64,000 nucleotides of DNA from Amycolatopsis sp. GTDB taxonomy: Bacteria; Actinomycetota; Actinomycetes; Mycobacteriales; Pseudonocardiaceae. Below the pieces are notes generated by a model, which saw only the letters and a list, made by a program, of their open reading frames with translations, was not told the DNA's origin and made no database searches. Positions within the stretch are counted from its first letter, which is position 1; the number at the start of each line of letters is the position of its first letter. The DNA is taken from positions 1-64,000 of the forward strand of contig NZ_JAODNM010000157.1 in the NCBI RefSeq assembly GCF_025464955.1, read 5' to 3'. Of this stretch, positions 15,196 through 25,680 are shown piece after piece. Made by a program: the position numbers and the translations under genes.

Positions 15196-16992
15196 ATGAA
15201 TTTCGCGTGTACCGGGGGAAGAGTCGTATTGAACACCGTTGTGGGGACCCAGCCTGATCATCGGCTCGGAGCGGACGGCCTGGACGTCGATCAGGCCGGA
15301 CCCGGCCGCCGGTCCGGATTGGCGCGCAAGCTCCCCGCACTCGGAGCGGTCCTCGTCGGGACTTTCCTCATCTGTGCGCATGCCGCGTTGTACGGTCATT
15401 GGCTGGTCGACGACGCGGCCATCACCTTCGACTACGCGCGCAACGTCGCCCAGGGCTACGGCCCGGTTCTCCAGCCGGGTGCTACCCCGGTCGAGGGCTA
15501 TTCGAACACGCTCTGGCTGGTTTTGCTGGTGCTGGGCCGATGGCTCGGCCTCTTCGACCACGGCTTGCTCCTGGGCATTCCGGACTACGTGGTGTACCCG
15601 AAGCTGCTGGCCGCGTTGTTCTGCGCCGGCACGCTCGTGGCGTTCCACCAGATTGCCGCGGTCCTGGTCCGGCGCGCCTGGATCGTCACCCTCGGTGCCG
15701 GTACGTTGCTGGCCTGCATCCCGTCCTATGTCGCTTGGTGCTTCTCCGGCTTGGAAAACTCGCTTTACGCCTTCCTCGTGACAGCCATCGCCGCGGTCAC
15801 CGTGCGCGCGATCGCCAACGGCAGGATGACCAGCGTCGTCCCAGCCGTCACTACCGGGCTGCTGGCTTTCGGCGCGGCGCTCACCCGGCCGGACGGCATG
15901 ATCTTCGCGGTGAGTTTCCCGATCGTGGCTCTGCTGCTCATCACGCGGGCGTCGATTCGCAAGACGATTGTCGCGGCGGTGTCGTCCCTGGTCGCGTTCG
16001 CCGTCCCGTTCGGTCTTTTCCTGCTCTGGCGGCATGCGGAGTTCGGGCGGTGGGTGTCGAACACGGCCGCGGCCAAGAAACAGGCACTGGGACCGGACGC
16101 CCAGACGATCTCGGCGTTCAACAAGATCGGTGCCCTGCTGAGCTACATCGGGGTGGTCGGCGCCGTGGTCGCGCTCGTCGTCCTCGGCGCGACGATGGGT
16201 ACGCCGTCGGTGTTCCGCCGCCGGTTCGTGGGCGCGCTCGTTCCGTTCGCACTCGCCATTTCCGCGTTCGGCATCTTGAATCCCGACTGGATGACCCAGC
16301 TCCGGTTCGCCACCCCCATCTGGGCGATGGGTTCGCTGGTGGTCACCGTCGGCGCTTATCGTGTCCTCGCCTCGACAGCGCTGCGCACTCGAGTCGTGTG
16401 CGGCCTGGCCATCGTCGCCGCGTTGACCACTTCGTTGACCCTGTTGAAGCAACAGGAAACCGCGTTCAGGATCGCGCCGACAGTGCCGATGTGCCTGGTC
16501 GCGGACTCCGCCGGGCGGCTGATCAACGAGCTGGCCGACGAGTTGAAGCTTGCGGACAAGGAGTCCTACGTCGGACCGGATCTCGGCGGCAGTGCGCTGA
16601 CCTCACGGTTGCGAGTAGTCGACCTCGCCGGCCTCACCGACGCCAGGATTGCCGACTACCGAGCCAACGGCGACGTTGCGGGCCTTTCCGAGTACATCTT
16701 CGGTGAGGTCCGGCCCGCCTTCATCCACGCCGAAAAGGCCTGGAAGATCGTCGGCTGGGACGCGCGCCTCGACACGGACTACGACTTCCTCGACACGACC
16801 GACCCCGCCAAGGGCGGCATGTACGTCCGGAAGGACCTCGTCCACGGGCAGGCTGAGCTTGATCACCTGCGGACGTTCGAACAATCGGAAATCAAGGTGA
16901 TCTTCGACCGCTACAACCAGGCACCCCGCGCGTCCTGCGGCAGCCAGCTGGTGACAGGACAGGTACTCGGTGCCTCTGCGGGCACCCGCTAG
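15196..16992 (+). CDS. Large GT-C-like membrane glycosyltransferase
   Basis: About 598 residues with some ten membrane segments and a soluble C-terminal third. The first periplasmic loop reads VDDAAITFDYARNVAQGYG followed by VEGYSNTLW. This acidic DD motif and EGYxNxLW pattern are shared with decaprenyl-phosphate-dependent arabinofuranosyl/mannosyltransferases acting on cell-wall glycans in Actinobacteria. The acceptor is unknown. The ATG at 15196 has no ribosome-binding site; a TTG at 15229 behind GGGGGAAGAG or a GTG at 15241 may be the true start. Confidence 0.75.
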   Translation: MNFACTGGRVVLNTVVGTQPDHRLGADGLDVDQAGPGRRSGLARKLPALGAVLVGTFLICAHAALYGHWLVDDAAITFDYARNVAQGYGPVLQPGATPVEGYSNTLWLVLLVLGRWLGLFDHGLLLGIPDYVVYPKLLAALFCAGTLVAFHQIAAVLVRRAWIVTLGAGTLLACIPSYVAWCFSGLENSLYAFLVTAIAAVTVRAIANGRMTSVVPAVTTGLLAFGAALTRPDGMIFAVSFPIVALLLITRASIRKTIVAAVSSLVAFAVPFGLFLLWRHAEFGRWVSNTAAAKKQALGPDAQTISAFNKIGALLSYIGVVGAVVALVVLGATMGTPSVFRRRFVGALVPFALAISAFGILNPDWMTQLRFATPIWAMGSLVVTVGAYRVLASTALRTRVVCGLAIVAALTTSLTLLKQQETAFRIAPTVPMCLVADSAGRLINELADELKLADKESYVGPDLGGSALTSRLRVVDLAGLTDARIADYRANGDVAGLSEYIFGEVRPAFIHAEKAWKIVGWDARLDTDYDFLDTTDPAKGGMYVRKDLVHGQAELDHLRTFEQSEIKVIFDRYNQAPRASCGSQLVTGQVLGASAGTR

Positions 16993-17083
16993 CCCGAATT
17001 CGGGTTGCCTTGCCGGAGTTTGCTGCGAAGGATGGGTGGCAATGACCACCACTCCCCGAACACGCGTACGACCCCGCCCCCAA

Positions 17084-17136
17084 TTCGTGAAGGCCCCCTT
17101 CACCGCGTGCGATGCGGTGAAGGGGGCCTTCACGAA
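17084..17136. terminator. 23-bp perfect inverted repeat (family B) between convergent genes
   Basis: The arms at 17084-17106 and 17114-17136 are exact reverse complements around the loop GTGCGAT; the core is GTGAAGGCCCCCTTCAC. It lies between the rightward GT-C gene and the leftward gltD, so it is well placed as a bidirectional terminator. Confidence 0.75.
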
Positions 17137-17150
17137 ACGTCGCCGTACCC

Positions 17151-18602
17151 CTAGACCAGCGGTCGGTCGGTGGGGGCGATGGGCCGGGGGAGGATGTCCC
17201 GGCCGGTGAGGTAGGCGTCGGCGCCGGCGGCGGCGGAGCGGCCTTCGGCGATGGCCCAGACGATCAGTGACTGGCCCCGGCCCATGTCTCCGGCGACGAA
17301 GACGTTGCCGAGGTTGGTTTTGAAGGTCTTGTCGCGGGCGACGTTGCCTCTCGGGTCGAGTTCGACGCCGAGGGTGTCGAGCAGGCCTTCCTTCTGGGGG
17401 CCGACGAAGCCCATGGCCAGGAGTACGAGCTGCGCGGGAAGGTCGGTTTCCGTGCCTTCCACGGGGACGAATTTGCCGCCTTCGTTGCGGACCTCGACCA
17501 GCTTCAACGCCTTCACGTTGCCGTCGGCGTCGGCCGCGAACTCCTGCGTGTTGACCGAGTACAGGCGTTCGCCGCCTTCTTCGTGTGCGGAGGACACGCG
17601 GTAGATCATCGGGTACGTCGGCCACGGGTTCGCGTCGGAGCGCGATTCCGGTGGCTTCGGCATGATCTCCAGCTGGGTGACCGACCTTGCGCCTTGGCGG
17701 TGTGACGTGCCGACGCAGTCGGCGCCGGTGTCGCCGCCGCCGATGACGACGACGTCCTTGCCCGCCGCAGTGATCGGCGACTCGTTGAGCTCGCCGGAGG
17801 CGACGCGGTTGGCCGGTGGCAGGAACTCCATCGCCTGGTGGATCCCGCCCAGTTCGCGACCGGGGATCGGCAGGTCGCGCCACGCCGTCGCGCCGCCCGC
17901 GAGGATCACCGCGTCGTACTCCGAGCGCAGCTGCGTCGCCGTGATGTCGACGCCGACGTTGATGCTGCGGCGGAACTTCGTACCCTCGGCCCGCATCTGC
18001 TCGAGCCGGCGGTCCAGCCGGTGCTTCTCCATTTTGAACGCCGGAATGCCGTATCGCAGCAGCCCGCCGATGGCATCCGCCCGCTCGAATACGACGACGT
18101 CGTGCCCGGCACGCGTGAGCTGCTGCGCCGCGGCGAGCCCGGACGGCCCGGAGCCGACCACGGCCACCGTCTTGCCGGTGAGCTTCTGCGGGATCTGCGG
18201 AGTGACCCAGCCTTCGGCCCACGCCCGGTCGATGATCGAGATCTCGACCCGCTTGATCGTCACCGCGTCGTCGTTGATGCCGAGCACACACGCGGTCTCA
18301 CACGGCGCAGGGCACAGCGTGCCGGTGAACTCCGGGAAGTTGTTCGTGGCGTGCAGCCGTTCGCTCGCCGCGCGCCAGTCTTCGTTCCACACCAGCGTGT
18401 TCCACTCAGGAATCAGGTTCCCGAGCGGACAGCCCTGGTGACAGAACGGGATCCCGCAGTCCATACATCGACCGGCCTGCTTTTCGAGCTTGGTCGACGC
18501 GAAGTCCTCGTACACCTCGCGCCAGTCCATCAGCCGCAGGTCGACCGGACGGCTCGTCGGTGTCTCCCGCGTAGTGGTCATGAAACCCTTGGGGTCAGCC
18601 AT
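17151..18602 (-). CDS. gltD: Glutamate synthase small subunit
   Basis: GltD is the NADPH-oxidising subunit that passes electrons to GltB in the GS-GOGAT cycle. The 483-residue protein has the N-terminal cysteine clusters [14 protein letters not shown] and [12 protein letters not shown] for [4Fe-4S] centres. The FAD-binding [15 protein letters not shown] and NADPH-binding [15 protein letters not shown] motifs follow, then the terminal [18 protein letters not shown]. It overlaps the gltB stop by 8 bp, implying translational coupling. Confidence 0.98.
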   Translation of the reverse strand: MADPKGFMTTTRETPTSRPVDLRLMDWREVYEDFASTKLEKQAGRCMDCGIPFCHQGCPLGNLIPEWNTLVWNEDWRAASERLHATNNFPEFTGTLCPAPCETACVLGINDDAVTIKRVEISIIDRAWAEGWVTPQIPQKLTGKTVAVVGSGPSGLAAAQQLTRAGHDVVVFERADAIGGLLRYGIPAFKMEKHRLDRRLEQMRAEGTKFRRSINVGVDITATQLRSEYDAVILAGGATAWRDLPIPGRELGGIHQAMEFLPPANRVASGELNESPITAAGKDVVVIGGGDTGADCVGTSHRQGARSVTQLEIMPKPPESRSDANPWPTYPMIYRVSSAHEEGGERLYSVNTQEFAADADGNVKALKLVEVRNEGGKFVPVEGTETDLPAQLVLLAMGFVGPQKEGLLDTLGVELDPRGNVARDKTFKTNLGNVFVAGDMGRGQSLIVWAIAEGRSAAAGADAYLTGRDILPRPIAPTDRPLV

Positions 18603-21600
18603 GTGCGGCCTCCATGATTGCCTCGTTCACGTCACGTCCCTCGCGCTCGGCCTTGGCCTGTGCGGCGAGGACTCGCTTGTAGTCCTTCGGCATGACCTTG
18701 CCGATCCGCGTCATCGCGGTGTCCCAGTCGGCCAGCAGCGCCCGCGCGACGGCGGACTCCGTCTCGTCGTAATGGCGTTCGATCGCGTCGCGGAGGAACT
18801 CGGTGTCCTCGTCGTCGAGCGGGTCGACGTCCACCATCTCCGGGTTGACCCGGTGCCCCGGCAGGTCGAGCACGTACGCGACCCCGCCCGACATCCCGGC
18901 CGCGAAGTTGCGCCCGATGTCGCCCAGCACCACCACGCGCCCGCCGGTCATGTACTCGCAGCCGTGGTCCCCGACGCCCTCGACCACCGCGATGGCACCC
19001 GAGTTCCGCACGCAGAACCGCTCGCCGACCTTGCCGCGGATGAAGAGCTCGCCGCTCGTCGCGCCATACCCGATCACGTTGCCGGCGATGATGTGCTCCT
19101 CGGCGACGAACTGCACACCTTCCGGCGGGCGCACGATGATTCGGCCGCCCGACAGACCCTTGCCGACGTAGTCGTTGCCGTCACCGATGAGCCGCAGCGT
19201 GATGCCCTTCGGGATGAATGCCCCGAACGACTGACCCGCGGTCCCGGTGAACGTCACGTCGATCGTGTCGTCCGGCAGGCCTTCGCCGCCCCAGCGCTTG
19301 GTGAGCTCGGACCCCAGCATCGTGCCGACGGTCCGGTTCACGTTGCGCACCGGCAGTTCCAGCCGCACCTTGTCACCCGAGGACAGCGCGCCCTCGGCGA
19401 GCTGGATCAGCGTGTTGTCGAGCGCCTTCTCCAACCCGTGGTCCTGCGCGACATGTTGGTGCCGCAACGCGCGCGGGGCCAGCTCGGGCACGTGGAAGAT
19501 CGGCGACAGGTCGAGCCCGGAGCCCTTCCAGTGGTCGACGGCCTTGCGCTTGTCGAGCACCTCGGCATGCCCGACGGCTTCGGCGATGGACCGGAAACCC
19601 AGCTCCGCCAAGTACTCCCGGACTTCCTGCGCGATGAACTGCATGAAGTTGACGACGTATTCGGCCTTGCCGCTGAACTTCTCCCGCAACTTTGGATTCT
19701 GCGTCGCGACGCCGACCGGACAGGTGTCCAGGTGACACACGCGCATCATCACGCAGCCCGACACGACCAGCGGCGCGGTCGCGAAACCGAACTCCTCGGC
19801 GCCGAGCAGCGCCGCGACCATCACGTCCCGGCCGGTCTTGAGCTGGCCGTCGGTCTGGACGACAATCCGGTCGCGCAGGCGGTTCTCCAGCAGCGTCTGC
19901 TGTGTCTCGGCGAGCCCGAGCTCCCACGGCCCGCCCGCGTGCTTGATCGACGACAGCGGCGAAGCGCCGGTGCCGCCGTCGTGCCCGGAGATCAGCACGA
20001 CGTCCGCGTGGGCCTTGGACACCCCGGCCGCGACCGTACCGACACCGACCTCGGAAACCAGCTTCACGTGGATGCGAGCCGCCGGGTTGGCGTTCTTCAG
20101 GTCGTGGATGAGCTGCGCGAGGTCTTCGATCGAGTAGATGTCGTGGTGCGGCGGCGGCGAAATAAGCCCGACGCCCGGCGTCGAGTACCGCGTCTTCGCG
20201 ATCCACGGATACACCTTCGGACCGGGCAGCTGGCCGCCTTCGCCGGGCTTCGCGCCCTGCGCCATCTTGATCTGGATGTCGTCGGCGTTGACGAGGTACT
20301 CGCTCGTCACCCCGAACCGGCCGCTCGCGACCTGCTTGACGGCGGACCGCCGTTCCGGGTCGTACAGCCGCTCGGCGTCCTCGCCGCCCTCACCGGTGTT
20401 GGACTTGCCGCCGATGCTGTTCATCGCGATGGCCAGGGTCTGGTGCATCTCCATCGAGATCGAGCCGTAGGAGATCGCGCCGGTGGCGAACCGCTTGACG
20501 ATCTCGGAGACCGGTTCGACCTCCTCGATCGGGACCGGCGTGCGCTCGCCGTACTTGAAGTCGAACAGCCCGCGCAACGTGTAGAGCTTCTCGGACTGGT
20601 CGTTGACGGCCTTCGTGTACTCCTTGAAGACGTCGTACTTCCCGGACCGCGTGGAGTGCTGCAGTTTGAACACGGTCTGCGGGTTGAACAGGTGCGGCTC
20701 GCCCTCGCGGCGCCACTGGTAGTCCGCGCCGGTCTCGAGCTCGCGGTGGCTCGCGCGGACGCCGTCGGCGGGGAACGCCTTCCGGTGCCGCTGCGCGACT
20801 TCCTGCGCGATCGTGTCGAAACCGATCCCGCCGAGCCGGGAAGTGGTGCCGGTGAAGCAGTTCTCGATGACGTCTTCGCCGAGCCCGATCGCCTCGAAGA
20901 TCTGCGCGCCGGTGTAGGACGCGACGGTCGAGACGCCCATCTTGGACATCGTCTTGCGGACGCCCTTGCCGAGCGCCTTGATCAGGTTCGTGGTGGCTTC
21001 CTTCGCCGTGACACCCGGGATGTGGCCCTGGCGGGCCATCTCCTCGACGGTCGCCATCGCCATGTACGGGTTCACCGCGGCCACGCCGTAACCGATCAGC
21101 AGCGCGACGTGGTGCACCTCGCGCGCGTCGCCGGACTCGACGATGAGCCCGACCTGGGTCCGCGTCTTCTCGCGGACCAGGTGGTGGTGGACCGCGCCGG
21201 TGAGTAGCAGCGACGGGATCGCCGCGTGGTTCTCGTCGACGCCGCGGTCGGAGAGCACGATCAGCCGTGCGCCGTCTTCGATGGCCTCGGACACCTCGGT
21301 GCGGATTTCGTCGAGCCGCTTGATCAACGCCTCGCCGCCGCCGTGGACGTTGTAGCGGCCGAGCACGGTGACGGCCTGGAACTCCGGAAGGTCGCCGTCG
21401 TCGTTGACATGGACCAACTTCGCGAGCTGGTCGTTGTCGATGACGGGGTACGGCAGGGTGATCCGCCGGCAGGACGCCGAGTTGCCGTCGAGCAGGTTCG
21501 GTTCGGACCCGAGCTGGGTGCCGAGCGCGGTGACCAGCTCCTCGCGGATGGCGTCCAGCGGCGGGTTCGTCACCTGGGCGAACAGTTGGATGAAGTAGTC

Positions 21601-23127
21601 GAACAGCTGACGCGGTCCACTGGAGATCGACGCGAGCGGCGAGTCGTTGCCCATCGAGCCGATCGGCTCCGCGCCGGTGCGCGCCATCGGCTCGAGCAGG
21701 ACGTCGAGCTCCTCTTCGGTGTACCCGAACGCTTGCTGGCGGCGGACGAGCGCGGCGTGCAGCGGGACCTCGCGGTCGCGCTCGGGTAGGTCCGCGAGCG
21801 CGACGAGCCCGGCGGACACCCAGTCGCCGTACGGGTGCTCGGCGGCCAGGCCGCCCTTGATCTCCTCGTCGTCGATGATCCGGCCTTCGGCGGTGTCGAC
21901 GAGGAACATCTTCCCCGGCTCCAGCCGGCCCTTGCGGATGATCGTCGACTGGTCGATCTCCAGCACGCCGACCTCGCTGGCGAGCACGACGAGGCCGTCC
22001 TCGGTGACCCAGTACCGGGCGGGGCGCAGGCCGTTGCGGTCGAGCACGGCGCCGATCTGCGTGCCGTCGGTGAACGAAACCAGCGCGGGGCCGTCCCAGG
22101 GCTCCATGAGCGTGGAGTGGAACTCGTAGAACGCGCGGCGCTCCGCGTCCATCTCCTGATGGTTTTCCCACGCCTCGGGGATCATCATCAACACGGCGTG
22201 CGGCAGTGACCGGCCGCCGAGGTGCAGCAGTTCGAGTACTTCGTCGAAGGAGGCGGAGTCGCTCGCGCCGCGGGTGATGATCGGGTGGATGCGCTTGAGG
22301 TCGCCGTCGACCAGGTCGGTCTCGAGCATCGACTCGCGCGCGTCCATCCAGTTCCGGTTGCCGCGCAGCGTGTTGATCTCGCCGTTGTGGGCGACGTAGC
22401 GGTACGGGTGGGCGAGCGGCCACGACGGGAAGGTGTTGGTGGAGAAGCGGGAGTGGACCAGGCCGATGGCGCTGGTGACCCGTTCGTCGGTCAGGTCGTC
22501 GAAGAACTTCTCGACCTGCGGCTCGGTGAGCATTCCCTTGTAGACGATGGTGCGCGACGACAGACTGGGGAAGTAGACGTCCTCGGCGACGAGCTCGTGC
22601 TCGGCCCGCTTGCGCACGCAGAACGCGGCGCGCTCCAACGCCAGTCCGTCGCGGTTGTTTCGGCGTCCGGAAAGGAAAAGTTGGGTGAAATGCGGCATCG
22701 TGGTGGCCGCGGTGGGGCCGACGTGCTCGGCGTGCACCGGCAGTTCGCGCCAGCCGAGGACCTGCATGTCCTCCTCGGCGGCGATCCGCTCGATGGTGGT
22801 CATGGCGCGGCCGCGCTTCTTTTCGTCCACGGGCAGGAAAGCCGTGCCGACGGCGTAGTGACCGGCCTCGGGCAACGCGAAGTCCACAACTTCCCGGTAA
22901 AACTCGTCGGGGACCTGGATCAGGATGCCGGCGCCGTCGCCGGTGTCGGGTTCGGCGCCACGGGCACCCCGGTGCTCGAGATTCCGCAGCGCGACCAGCG
23001 CCTTGCTGACGATGCCATGGTCGCGACGACCCGCTAGGTCGGCGACGAAGGCAACTCCGCAGGCGTCGTGGTCGTTCTGCTTGTCGTACAGACCCTTGCG
23101 GGTCTTTGCTGATGCGTGGCGGGTCAC
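18595..23127 (-). CDS. gltB: Glutamate synthase large subunit
   Basis: GltB hydrolyses glutamine and channels ammonia to 2-oxoglutarate, making two glutamates. The 1510-residue protein has a short propeptide ending before Cys23 ([10 protein letters not shown]), the N-terminal nucleophile of the amidotransferase domain. The FMN/synthase domain includes [19 protein letters not shown], and [13 protein letters not shown] belongs to the [3Fe-4S] cluster. The C-terminal beta-helix domain has the GxxxxGG repeats. All expected domains are present in order. Confidence 0.98.
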   Translation of the reverse strand: MTRHASAKTRKGLYDKQNDHDACGVAFVADLAGRRDHGIVSKALVALRNLEHRGARGAEPDTGDGAGILIQVPDEFYREVVDFALPEAGHYAVGTAFLPVDEKKRGRAMTTIERIAAEEDMQVLGWRELPVHAEHVGPTAATTMPHFTQLFLSGRRNNRDGLALERAAFCVRKRAEHELVAEDVYFPSLSSRTIVYKGMLTEPQVEKFFDDLTDERVTSAIGLVHSRFSTNTFPSWPLAHPYRYVAHNGEINTLRGNRNWMDARESMLETDLVDGDLKRIHPIITRGASDSASFDEVLELLHLGGRSLPHAVLMMIPEAWENHQEMDAERRAFYEFHSTLMEPWDGPALVSFTDGTQIGAVLDRNGLRPARYWVTEDGLVVLASEVGVLEIDQSTIIRKGRLEPGKMFLVDTAEGRIIDDEEIKGGLAAEHPYGDWVSAGLVALADLPERDREVPLHAALVRRQQAFGYTEEELDVLLEPMARTGAEPIGSMGNDSPLASISSGPRQLFDYFIQLFAQVTNPPLDAIREELVTALGTQLGSEPNLLDGNSASCRRITLPYPVIDNDQLAKLVHVNDDGDLPEFQAVTVLGRYNVHGGGEALIKRLDEIRTEVSEAIEDGARLIVLSDRGVDENHAAIPSLLLTGAVHHHLVREKTRTQVGLIVESGDAREVHHVALLIGYGVAAVNPYMAMATVEEMARQGHIPGVTAKEATTNLIKALGKGVRKTMSKMGVSTVASYTGAQIFEAIGLGEDVIENCFTGTTSRLGGIGFDTIAQEVAQRHRKAFPADGVRASHRELETGADYQWRREGEPHLFNPQTVFKLQHSTRSGKYDVFKEYTKAVNDQSEKLYTLRGLFDFKYGERTPVPIEEVEPVSEIVKRFATGAISYGSISMEMHQTLAIAMNSIGGKSNTGEGGEDAERLYDPERRSAVKQVASGRFGVTSEYLVNADDIQIKMAQGAKPGEGGQLPGPKVYPWIAKTRYSTPGVGLISPPPHHDIYSIEDLAQLIHDLKNANPAARIHVKLVSEVGVGTVAAGVSKAHADVVLISGHDGGTGASPLSSIKHAGGPWELGLAETQQTLLENRLRDRIVVQTDGQLKTGRDVMVAALLGAEEFGFATAPLVVSGCVMMRVCHLDTCPVGVATQNPKLREKFSGKAEYVVNFMQFIAQEVREYLAELGFRSIAEAVGHAEVLDKRKAVDHWKGSGLDLSPIFHVPELAPRALRHQHVAQDHGLEKALDNTLIQLAEGALSSGDKVRLELPVRNVNRTVGTMLGSELTKRWGGEGLPDDTIDVTFTGTAGQSFGAFIPKGITLRLIGDGNDYVGKGLSGGRIIVRPPEGVQFVAEEHIIAGNVIGYGATSGELFIRGKVGERFCVRNSGAIAVVEGVGDHGCEYMTGGRVVVLGDIGRNFAAGMSGGVAYVLDLPGHRVNPEMVDVDPLDDEDTEFLRDAIERHYDETESAVARALLADWDTAMTRIGKVMPKDYKRVLAAQAKAEREGRDVNEAIMEAAHG

Positions 23128-23641
23128 GGCTGGCCGCCTCCCAAGGCGTCGGCGCGGGTCGCTTCATCCGAAAGTGGGATCCAGGGGGACCTGGGTTAAC
23201 GGAAGAGCTCGAGTCCGCGATAGTCAGTCGAGAAGACCGATGCGGGGAAGGCCCGATTGCCCGCGAAGACCCCGGCGTAGACCGAAGCTGGGCGGACAGC
23301 TGTGGTGTTTCGCACAGCGGGCGCGCATCGTGGCGGGGCCACACAACAGTGGGTGGCCTCGCGTGAGGGTGTCCGTCATCGCGCACGTCATTGTGTCGAA
23401 GGCGTGGTCGTGCTTGCGCGGTCCCTTCGACCCAGGTGGTGGGGGTCGTCGGCGCGCGTTTTGCTGCTCCCGGGTTCGCCGGGTCTTATGACAGTAGTGT
23501 GAATTCGTTGTTATCGATATACGTCGTTGCTCGCGGGTGGGAAATGCCACGTGCCCGTTGACTACACCCAGTATTCCGCACAACTCAGGCCCTCGCACGG
23601 TGATCCGCGGTCAATACGGGCCTGAGCTGCGAAAACAGGCC
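23128..23641. other. 514-bp intergenic region upstream of gltB
   Basis: I find no credible gene here. It must hold the gltBD promoter. The stretch around 23487-23525 (ATGACAGTAGTGTGAATTC and TTATCGATATACG) is markedly richer in A and T than its surroundings and is the best candidate promoter or leader region. No riboswitch or clear GlnR site was recognised. Confidence 0.4.
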
Positions 23642-24319
23642 TCAGCTGAGGTTCCGGGCTGCTCCTCCCGCGCGTTTACGCGGCAGCAACAGAGCAGCTG
23701 TGACGATCCAGATGAGCCCGCCGAACCGCCCGATCGGCAGAGCGGCGTCGAATCCGGTGCTGACCAGCGCGAACGTGCCCAGCATCGCGAGTCCCGCGAT
23801 GACCAGCCCGGCCCACGCCACGGCCTTCGGCAGCAGCCCGAGGATGAGCGCGGGCACCGCGATGCCCGCGATGAGCAGCGCAAAGGTGACTCCGTAGCCG
23901 ACACCGCCGAGCGCGAACGAGAGCTCGTTGAGCAGCTTCGCGACTGGTCCGTCGAGATCGGGCGCGGTCTGGGAGGCCGTCCAGGTCACGATTCCGCACA
24001 ACGCGAGCATCATCGACGAGAGCAGGCCACCGGTGAACGCGATCGCCGATCCAGGCGCGGTGATCCCGAGCTGTCGCAGCCGCCGGTAGGCCGTCGCGGC
24101 GAGGATCGCCAGCGGGATGGCGGCCGCGAACTGAAGGAAACCGGCCACTTGCATCGCGCCGGCGTGGGACTGGAACGACGCGACCAACGCCACTGTGGAC
24201 GTGCCGGGACGGGGTGTGCCGGCGGCGACGGCGACGTAGGCGACGGTGAACGCGGCGAACACTCCGGCGAGCAACCCGAGCGGCGGCCCGAGTTGCCGGG
24301 GCTTTTCGACGGTGACCAT
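23642..24319 (-). CDS. Hypothetical integral membrane protein
   Basis: The 225-residue product has about six hydrophobic helices, short loops and an Arg/Lys-rich C-terminal tail. AGGAG lies about 5 bp before the ATG. The pattern (PLGLLAGVFAAFTVAYVAV, then a long second helix pair and FGGLIWIVTAALLLP) resembles small DUF4386-like membrane proteins, but I do not recognise the family with confidence and assign no function. Confidence 0.7.
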   Translation of the reverse strand: MVTVEKPRQLGPPLGLLAGVFAAFTVAYVAVAAGTPRPGTSTVALVASFQSHAGAMQVAGFLQFAAAIPLAILAATAYRRLRQLGITAPGSAIAFTGGLLSSMMLALCGIVTWTASQTAPDLDGPVAKLLNELSFALGGVGYGVTFALLIAGIAVPALILGLLPKAVAWAGLVIAGLAMLGTFALVSTGFDAALPIGRFGGLIWIVTAALLLPRKRAGGAARNLS

Positions 24320-24471
24320 GAGGACTCCTGAATCGGGGGAATCGGACGCGAATGGGACGCCTTCACCCTGATCCTCGGCCCGCTGTCACCGCATCCGTCC
24401 CGCGACGACACCCGCTCCTACGTTCCCTGTCGCGTCCCGTCTCCGTGGGTGGTCGAGTGGACCGTTCTTCA

Positions 24472-24571
24472 GCAACTCGACGGCGAGTTGCGATCGTTGC
24501 GGAGGTCAAGTACCGCAACTCGACGGCGAGTTGCGGGGGTGCAAGGTGGGCACTCTTGGACAAAAGTGCCC
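24472..24571. repeat. Repeat family C, copy 1: two GCAACTCG..CGAGTTGC palindromes plus a GGGCACT hairpin
   Basis: GCAACTCGACGGCGAGTTGC occurs at 24472-24491 and again at 24515-24534. It is followed by the hairpin GGGCACTCTTG-GA-CAAAAGTGCCC (24548-24571). The same three-part arrangement recurs at 41883-42044. It fills most of the 279-bp gap between divergent genes and ends about 27 bp before the YigZ start. Confidence 0.75.
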
Positions 24572-24598
24572 TCGGGGGAGGGTGGTTAGGGTGGCAGG

Positions 24599-25231
24599 GT
24601 GGCGGAGGCGTATCTGAGTGTGGGGGCCGCCGCCGTGCACGAGATCGAGATCCGGCGCTCGCGGTTCATCTGCGCGGTCGAGCCGGTCGAGACGCCGGAG
24701 GCGGCGCGGGAAGTGATCGCGGCGCGGCGTAGGGCGGACCCGTCGGCGAGACACCATTGCCACGCCTTCGTCCTCGGACCGGACGGCCGGACGCAACGTT
24801 CGAGTGACGATGGGGAGCCGGCCGGGACGGCGGGGACACCCATGCTGGAAGTGCTGCGACGCCGGGAGCTCACCAACACCGTCGCCGTGGTGACCCGCTA
24901 CTTCGGCGGGATCCTGCTGGGGGCCGGTGGCCTGATCAGGGCCTACGGCCAGGCTGTCAGCGAGGCGCTCGACACTGTGCGCGTCGCCGAGTTCCGCCGG
25001 CTTCGACTCGTCGAGGTCGCTGTCGGCTATGAGCGCGCGGGACGCCTCGAAAGCGACCTGCGCAACGGTAGATACCTGCTGCGGGACACGCGTTACGACG
25101 ACCTGGCCCGGTTCGAGATCGGTGTGCCCGCGGGAGACCTGGAGGGCTTCCGCTCCTGGCTGGCGGACCTCACGGGCGGCGAGGCCGTCACCGAAGACAC
25201 CGGCGAGCACTGGGTTGCGGCGTCGGGGTAA
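24599..25231 (+). CDS. YigZ/IMPACT-family protein
   Basis: The 210-residue protein begins with GTG behind GGGAGGGTGG. Its IMPACT N-terminal domain is recognisable from SRFICAVEPVETPE, the CHAFVLGP block, SSDDGEPAGTAGTPML and TRYFGGILLGAGGLIRAYG, and a second small alpha/beta domain follows. Bacterial YigZ proteins are widespread; the domain is linked to translation control in eukaryotes. The bacterial role is not established. Confidence 0.93.
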   Translation: MAEAYLSVGAAAVHEIEIRRSRFICAVEPVETPEAAREVIAARRRADPSARHHCHAFVLGPDGRTQRSSDDGEPAGTAGTPMLEVLRRRELTNTVAVVTRYFGGILLGAGGLIRAYGQAVSEALDTVRVAEFRRLRLVEVAVGYERAGRLESDLRNGRYLLRDTRYDDLARFEIGVPAGDLEGFRSWLADLTGGEAVTEDTGEHWVAASG

Positions 25232-25240
25232 CGCCGCAGG

Positions 25241-25501
25241 TCAGGCCGCTGAAACCTGAGGAACGGCGATGCTCAGTGCGGCCACTCCGGCCGCGGTGAG
25301 CAGGGCAGGCACCTGTTCGCCGCGCTGTCCCGGTCTGGCCGGGACGACCAGGCCCAGCCTGGCGAGGCGGTGGGCAGTCTGCTGATCGCAGCAGGCGAGT
25401 CCATCGACGAACAGGTCCGGTTCGCAGCTGCACGTGATTTCGGCGTGGCCCAGGGCCACAGCGGTCAGAGTGGCCCTCTCACGGCGGTTGAGTTCGATCA
25501 T
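25241..25501 (-). CDS. Small conserved-looking protein of unknown function
   Basis: 86 residues, preceded by the strong ribosome-binding site AAAGGAGGACC about 4 bp before the ATG; this is the main evidence that it is real. It contains CSCEPDLFVDGLACCDQQT, a four-cysteine patch that could bind metal, followed by a short helical LARLGLVVPARP segment resembling the end of a winged helix. It is convergent with yigZ, 9 bp apart, and divergent from the FAD oxidoreductase. I do not recognise a family. Confidence 0.7.
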   Translation of the reverse strand: MIELNRRERATLTAVALGHAEITCSCEPDLFVDGLACCDQQTAHRLARLGLVVPARPGQRGEQVPALLTAAGVAALSIAVPQVSAA

Positions 25502-25680
25502 TACGGGTCCTCCTTTCTGATCTCTCCTTTAGTGAACTCCGTCCCACCGACAATATGACGCAAGACACTGGGGAAACGCTTGAATTCCCATCGTTCGTGC
25601 CCTAAGGCGCTCCGGCGAATGAACTTTCGGGCCACAACCAGTGCGACACACCCTGCTGGGCGCACCGCGGCCACCCGGTC

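Noticed and set aside
18490-21207. A 905-codon open frame opposite gltB
   Set aside because: Low-complexity Arg/Asp/Leu composition with no domain; gltB is certain on the other strand.
20390-23386. A 998-codon open frame in another frame of the gltB region
   Set aside because: Same strand as gltB but out of frame and extremely Arg-rich; a composition artefact.
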